Source: Glossina fuscipes
Lineage: Eukaryota; Arthropoda; Insecta; Diptera; Glossinidae
Assembly: GCF_014805625.2 (NCBI RefSeq)
Contig: NW_023998490.1
Coordinates: 3,005,987 to 3,069,986 of the forward strand
DNA length: 64,000 bases
Direction: 5' to 3'
Shown here: in pieces, positions 59,753 through 64,000 of the stretch
Numbering within the stretch: the first letter of the stretch is position 1
How the letters are laid out: every line of letters begins with the position of its first letter
The notes under the pieces: model-generated
What the model was told of the DNA's origin: nothing
Seen by the model: only the letters and a program-made list of their open reading frames with translations
Database searches by the model: none
Program-made: the position numbers and the translations under genes

Positions 59753-60520
59753 TAAAGTGGATGCATACGACGGTATGCGATCACACTACAGTTCTTAATA
59801 TTCGGGTGTATAAAGTTTTTAATCGTGCAGCTAGCACGGATAATAAAATGATAATCAATTCAATGTTCTAGATTTTGTGAAGCATAAAAAATTTGTAAAG
59901 ATATTTTGAAAACTCTCGACATTACAATGAGACGAACGCATACATTTTGCAGTGATTTTCCGAAAGACTAACTTCTTTATTGAGCGGCTGAGTCTACATA
60001 TTTTCTTCGTACACTCGAATGATCATATGTCTTATTGATATTTGAATAATCGCTTACCAAAACTTAAATAAGAAGAACCGCAAACGAGAATTTTAATGAA
60101 AAATCTGAATAGGTCGTAGATTATTGAAGCGTGTACGATTCATCGAAAAAGTTAGGAAAAGTTAATTTTAAATAAAAATTTCGAAACAGAAAAAAAAAGT
60201 AAAATACTAATGTGCACAAGTTGTATTCTATTTATAAGAAAAAGTTTATATTTAAAAAAATCTTTTCTAGAAATTTACCTTTTTGTTAAAATAAAACGAT
60301 TTTCCTTGAGCCTAGTTTGATATGTTGTCCATTTTTATTGATCTCCGGATATAGCTTACAAACATTTGTACAAAATTTAACATTTCTCTCTCAATTGTTT
60401 AAATTGCGAGAAGTTTGGACTTGTTTTTGGAAACAAATATGCAAATCAACAGATTAATCTCTAAATTGCACCTTTTTCCGAATTTAGTTTGGGAACCTGA
60501 ACGAATCACGTAATTACAAT

Positions 60521-60702
60521 TTAATTTTTGGGAGAGAGTTTCAAATCTAATCCTAACACATGATTATTTGCGAAACCTACGCGTGGCGGAGTTTCGATCG
60601 CAGTGCATTTAGCAAATTCGGCGGCAAAGCGAAAGGCATCGCAACAGCGACCCATCTTATCTATCACGAAAATACGTGGCACTCGACTATCTGCACAACA
60701 CT
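60521..60702 (-). CDS. Candidate terminal exon, family unknown
   Basis: After TTTTATGTGATAG the frame runs 59 codons to TAA at 60521: CCADSRVPRIFVIDKMGRCC, then DAFRFAAEFAKC, IETPPRVGFANNHVLGLDLK and a short end. It is clearly richer in G+C than the flanks and looks like globular protein. I could not assign it, and no upstream exon was found. Confidence 0.4.
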
Positions 60703-61122
60703 CTATCACATAAAAAAAGAGAACATATTTTTCTCTAGGAAAAAGCTAGAAAAAGGAAAATAATTAATACATAATTATAAAGAGTGAAATATTAAGCGCT
60801 GCTTTCTCGAAAACCGAACTGTCATGTTGATCACCCCATATTAAAATTTCCGCTATACTTCTTAACGATTACTCTCGGATACAGTTGTATTTTTTTCTAA
60901 AATACTATATAAATATGTTAGATGTTCCAACGATAAACGGCTTTTTGGTTTATTCCGAGTACCACCAAACCAACTCCGCTACGAAACATTTTCTTCCCGA
61001 GTTTTTAGGGGAATTTCTACTAGTTTTTATTTCTATTGATATCGTTTCAATTTTGCCATCTTTCCAAATGCAATTTTATAATTTTAATCCGAAAATGTTC
61101 TTCAAATTACAGCTGATTATAT

Positions 61123-61230
61123 GCGTATAAATAGAAAATAATTGTGCTTGCGACTAAATTGCTACGTATGAATAGAGAATAATTCGGCTTGCGACTAAAT
61201 TGTTGCCTATAAATCGAGAATAATTTGGGA
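61123..61230. repeat. ~42-bp tandem repeat, 2.5 units
   Basis: CGTATAAATAGAAAATAATT then GTGCTTGCGACTAAATTG, repeated with about 10% differences. Confidence 0.8.
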
Positions 61231-62147
61231 TGAGATAATTGCAGATGATAACAAATTCATCTCGTATGAGAGTAACTGGCGCGCTCATTTAATTAATCTC
61301 GTACGAGCCGAAATTTGTTTACAACTACAGATGCAACAAATGCTAATGACATTCGGCATATACAATACATCTAAGCGCCAAATTTATTAGGGTTCGAACG
61401 AAGAATATCGAATATGCACCGATTTTTACATTCCAAGCAACAGACAAAGTATCAAGAATAAAATAAAAAAAGAATTAAAATTAGGGGATGTTATGTTTTC
61501 CTCATTGTGAAGATATTGTAAAATTATTTTAAAATTAATTAATCAATTTGGAAAAAAATGCTAATTCAGTTAATAGTAATAGTTTAGTTAGCAACACTGT
61601 CTTACTTTAGCATCATTTGATAAAGTAGGCGTCTGTCGTGAATAAATTTTTTGTGTTTCATGCGAAAATAATGAAATTTTGTTAGTGAAAAGTGTAAAAA
61701 TTGCTTTGAATTTTCGTTGCGAAGAATGTGCAGTGCTGAAAAACTGCAGCAAGGAAGCTTCTAAGCAATCCCCTTGCAAGATGATAAATGATAAAATGGA
61801 ATTTTGAATTTGCGCAACCAAAAAAGTATAGCGTGCAACCAAAATAATAAATGTTTAATGAGAGAAAGAAACAGAGGAAGAGATAAACAGCAAAGCATAC
61901 ACAAACAACCAAATAAATACAATTGCACAAAAATCCAAACGTCAGAATAAACAAAAAAGGAATTATAAGCTAAAGAAAAATTTTAAGCAAAAGAAGAACC
62001 AATATTTTGTTAAGGACTTGGTTTAACAACATTATGTCGTCATTTATAGATAGTACCAGAAGCCATGTTAGCTGTTCATTATTACTATTTGGGTATTGAC
62101 AAATTTTATACATCTAAAGGTAACTAGATGGTAATCGCATAAGCTTT

Positions 62148-62216
62148 AAATAGATCCTTGGCTTAGTCCATCTCTGTTCAACATACCAAAAAAAAAAAAA
62201 AAAAAATAGATCCTTG
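62148..62216 (+). mobile_element. Minimal retroposed tag with target duplication
   Basis: GCTTAGTCCATCTCTGTTCA plus ACATACC (62161-62187) and an A-run, flanked by AAATAGATCCTTG at 62148-62160 and again at 62204-62216. Confidence 0.85.
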
Positions 62217-62429
62217 AATAAAGCTGGAAATAAATTAGTCAGAACTGACGTGAACAAAATATTTCGATTAATGCACCACAGAATAAAAAAAATTATAATT
62301 TCCCTTCACATCCTTCTCATTTAGTGAACAATGTTTGTATATGATAATAAAATACAAAATTAGTCTTAACGTAGCGCATGCATGCAAATACCTTCAACAA
62401 CAAGTAAAAACACTATAGTCGGCGAAAAC

Positions 62430-62570
62430 CGAGCACTACTACCCTACACCACATTGTCTAACACAATTCTTATTTTTATTAGAGAACACAAAAATTATAT
62501 CTTGTTTCTTTATAAAGGCATATATTTCATGTGCGGGCCCACAACAAGTGGGTGGGACGACACTTCGTTA
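62430..62570 (-). repeat. Dispersed repeat family I end segment
   Basis: The reverse complement shows TATGCCTTTATA, ATATAATTTTTGTGTT and AATTGTGTTAGACAATGTGG, then TGTAGGGTA, as at 36905-37005. Confidence 0.75.
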
Positions 62571-63536
62571 AATATCTGCACAACCTTTGGGCTTCAGCGT
62601 AACGTGGCACATCCAGTGAAAGTTTACTAAGGTGGTTAAAGAGATTCGCCCATCAATCAGTACCCTTTACGAGACGACTTAGAGGACTTATCCACACGCT
62701 TTGGGGTTGCCTGCATAACGCACAAGAGACTGCCAGACTCGTCGATCTTCCACCGTACTTGCGAATGTTCGAATGTTCCGAATAATTACTACTTCCCTTA
62801 TTGTCCTCCTTCTTCATACAAGCCCTGCTGATCATAACGCTCGCATGTGTAGGGGATGTGGCCTGAGCAATTACTCTAATATAAAAATAAAAAACTCTTC
62901 TACTTACTCTTCTACTGCTTATCCCTTCTAAATATTAAGAACTGCATGTCTCTTGAAAAAGTTTGAATCAAGTAGCGTTTTTTACAACGTTCACAGGCTT
63001 ATAACATATGAAAATATGTTAGGGCTTTATGTGAAAACTGGTTTGAATTTATTGATTGTTTTGTGGCTCGGGAACTAGACATTTCTGGTGCAGTGGTTTC
63101 ATTGATTAAGCAGAGATTTGAAAATGCGCACCTATTATTATAGATAGTTTTAAAACCCGTAACTAAAATGCTCTTGCTTGAAAGTTGAACGCAGGTGGAG
63201 AGTAAAAGTAAACAATGATCAGCAGCGATGATCTTAATTTATCAAATTAACATTAAAGGCAGTTAGGAGTTTTATGCACAATTCATGCCACTGCCCTCTG
63301 CGCTAAGCTGCAACTAACAGCGATAGCAAACAGTCCGTTGTACGCGAGACGTCCTGCGCTGCGAAAATATTTTGCGTTGAATTGCCGGAGCTAAGCATCA
63401 TTTCTGATTGTTTTCAAGTTCCAAAAAAGCGCTAATCTGCTCTGAAAACAATCTGACAGAATTTTTGATTAGAATACGGAAAATCTGGTGGTTACGTTTC
63501 TCGTTAAATCCCAATAAGGACAAGTGCTTCTATACT

Positions 63537-63742
63537 ATGGCTTCATCCGAGGTAATGAGGTTAACAAAATAAACGGTTTATTTATTTTCACTTTATTTAT
63601 ATGCTTTATTCACGTTATTCACTACTACTGTTGTTTTTGTTGTTAACTTGCCAAATTGTTTGTTTGTATAGAATTTCAACAGATGTTTTTTATTGATTAG
63701 CAGAGAATTTGGAACAAATTGGGGACTTTTGACGACGGCTCT
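63537..63742 (+). CDS. Possible first two exons of a gene leaving the window
   Basis: ATG at 63537 gives MASSE to a GTAATG donor after 63551. An exon after ATTGATTAGCAG (63702-63742) gives RIWNKLGTFDDGS to a GTAAGTT donor. The join is in phase. The preceding ~250 bp lack the A/T bias of the area and could be promoter/5' UTR. Too short to identify. Confidence 0.35.
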
Positions 63743-64000
63743 GTAAGTTAGCATAGAGTATTACGTTCGCTCTGTAAATAGCAGAAAATTTAGCTGTTTT
63801 AATTTGATAAAAAAAAAAATTATGGCGGTCTACTTTTAGGCTAACTTGTAAAATTATTATTATTATTATTACTATATTATTATCATTGCTAACACTTTAT
63901 GAAACTTTTAGCACAAAACTATAAATGCATTATTAATTTTGTTTTTCTTCTTCTTCTCCATTTCATGGTTTGAATGCAATGTAAATGAGTACAGAGCAAA
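63743..64000. other. Window end, no feature
   Basis: Includes an ATT simple repeat at about 63856-63890; possibly intron of the gene starting at 63537. Confidence 0.4.

Larger units (their letters stand above)
58943..60520. other. Intergenic with microsatellite, SINE piece and hairpins
   Basis: An (AT)n tract at 59038-59065, a SINE fragment at 59216-59290 and two adjacent hairpins at 59670-59752. No gene. Confidence 0.5.
60703..63536. other. Intergenic with tandem and dispersed repeats
   Basis: A ~42-bp tandem repeat at 61123-61230, the retroposed tag at 62148-62216, and a family I repeat on the minus strand at 62430-62570. No gene supported. Confidence 0.5.

Noticed and set aside
61588..61954. 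Hydrophobic minus-strand frames
   Set aside because: Phe/Cys/Leu-rich translation of A/T sequence; no conserved pattern.

Overview
The window is AT-rich eukaryotic DNA with short spliced genes, GT-AG introns, retroelements, Tc1/mariner relics and microsatellites. The proteins are most like those of higher flies (for example a class II photolyase, a Drosophila-type syntaxin 6 and an Atg10). I read it as a brachyceran fly, possibly a calyptrate; the species cannot be told from the sequence. A run of 10 Ns at 27289-27298 marks an assembly gap.

Layout. 0.1-4.4 kb: two minus-strand genes in tandem, Atg10 (autophagy E2-like enzyme) and a TRMO-type tRNA methyltransferase. 4.4-11 kb: no complete gene; a long inverted-repeat (foldback) element at 5330-6520, a tRNA-derived SINE, dispersed repeats and a 135-bp direct duplication. 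11.0-13.7 kb: proteasome subunit alpha 6 (Prosalpha1, plus) tail-to-tail with a class II CPD photolyase (phr, minus). 14.9-17.5 kb: a Ty3/mdg1-like LTR element with both LTRs, a target-site duplication and a large internal deletion. 19.9-23.2 kb: Syntaxin 6 (minus), with a 1.7-kb AT-AC U12-type intron that contains a Tc1 relic. 26.2-26.9 kb: an ARL16-like small GTPase (minus).

27.2-30.1 kb is a rearranged block: assembly gap, mariner fragment, a Sec12/PREB exon cut by the mariner, an unrecognised coding family (called family X here) and a deleted gypsy fragment. 30-35 kb holds orphan exon-like ORFs and one small two-exon gene with an in-frame TAG. 35.5-38.1 kb: a complete phospholipid scramblase gene (plus) with dispersed repeats in its introns. 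39.9-49.8 kb: two copies of one non-LTR retrotransposon, on opposite strands, with small unassigned gene pieces between them. 50.1-52.5 kb: a decayed host-like gene. 54.1-55.9 kb: a second family X copy. 58.6-58.9 kb: the C-terminal exons of a MOV10/Armitage-type RNA helicase. 60.5-64 kb: mostly empty, with an orphan terminal exon and the probable first exons of a gene leaving the window.

The complete genes are Atg10, TRMO, Prosalpha1, phr, Syx6, ARL16 and the scramblase. They are unrelated housekeeping functions (autophagy, tRNA modification, protein degradation, DNA repair, membrane traffic) and do not form a pathway. The most interesting items are the U12 intron of Syx6, family X, the helicase fragment, the minimal LTR element, and the Sec12/mariner/gap junction.
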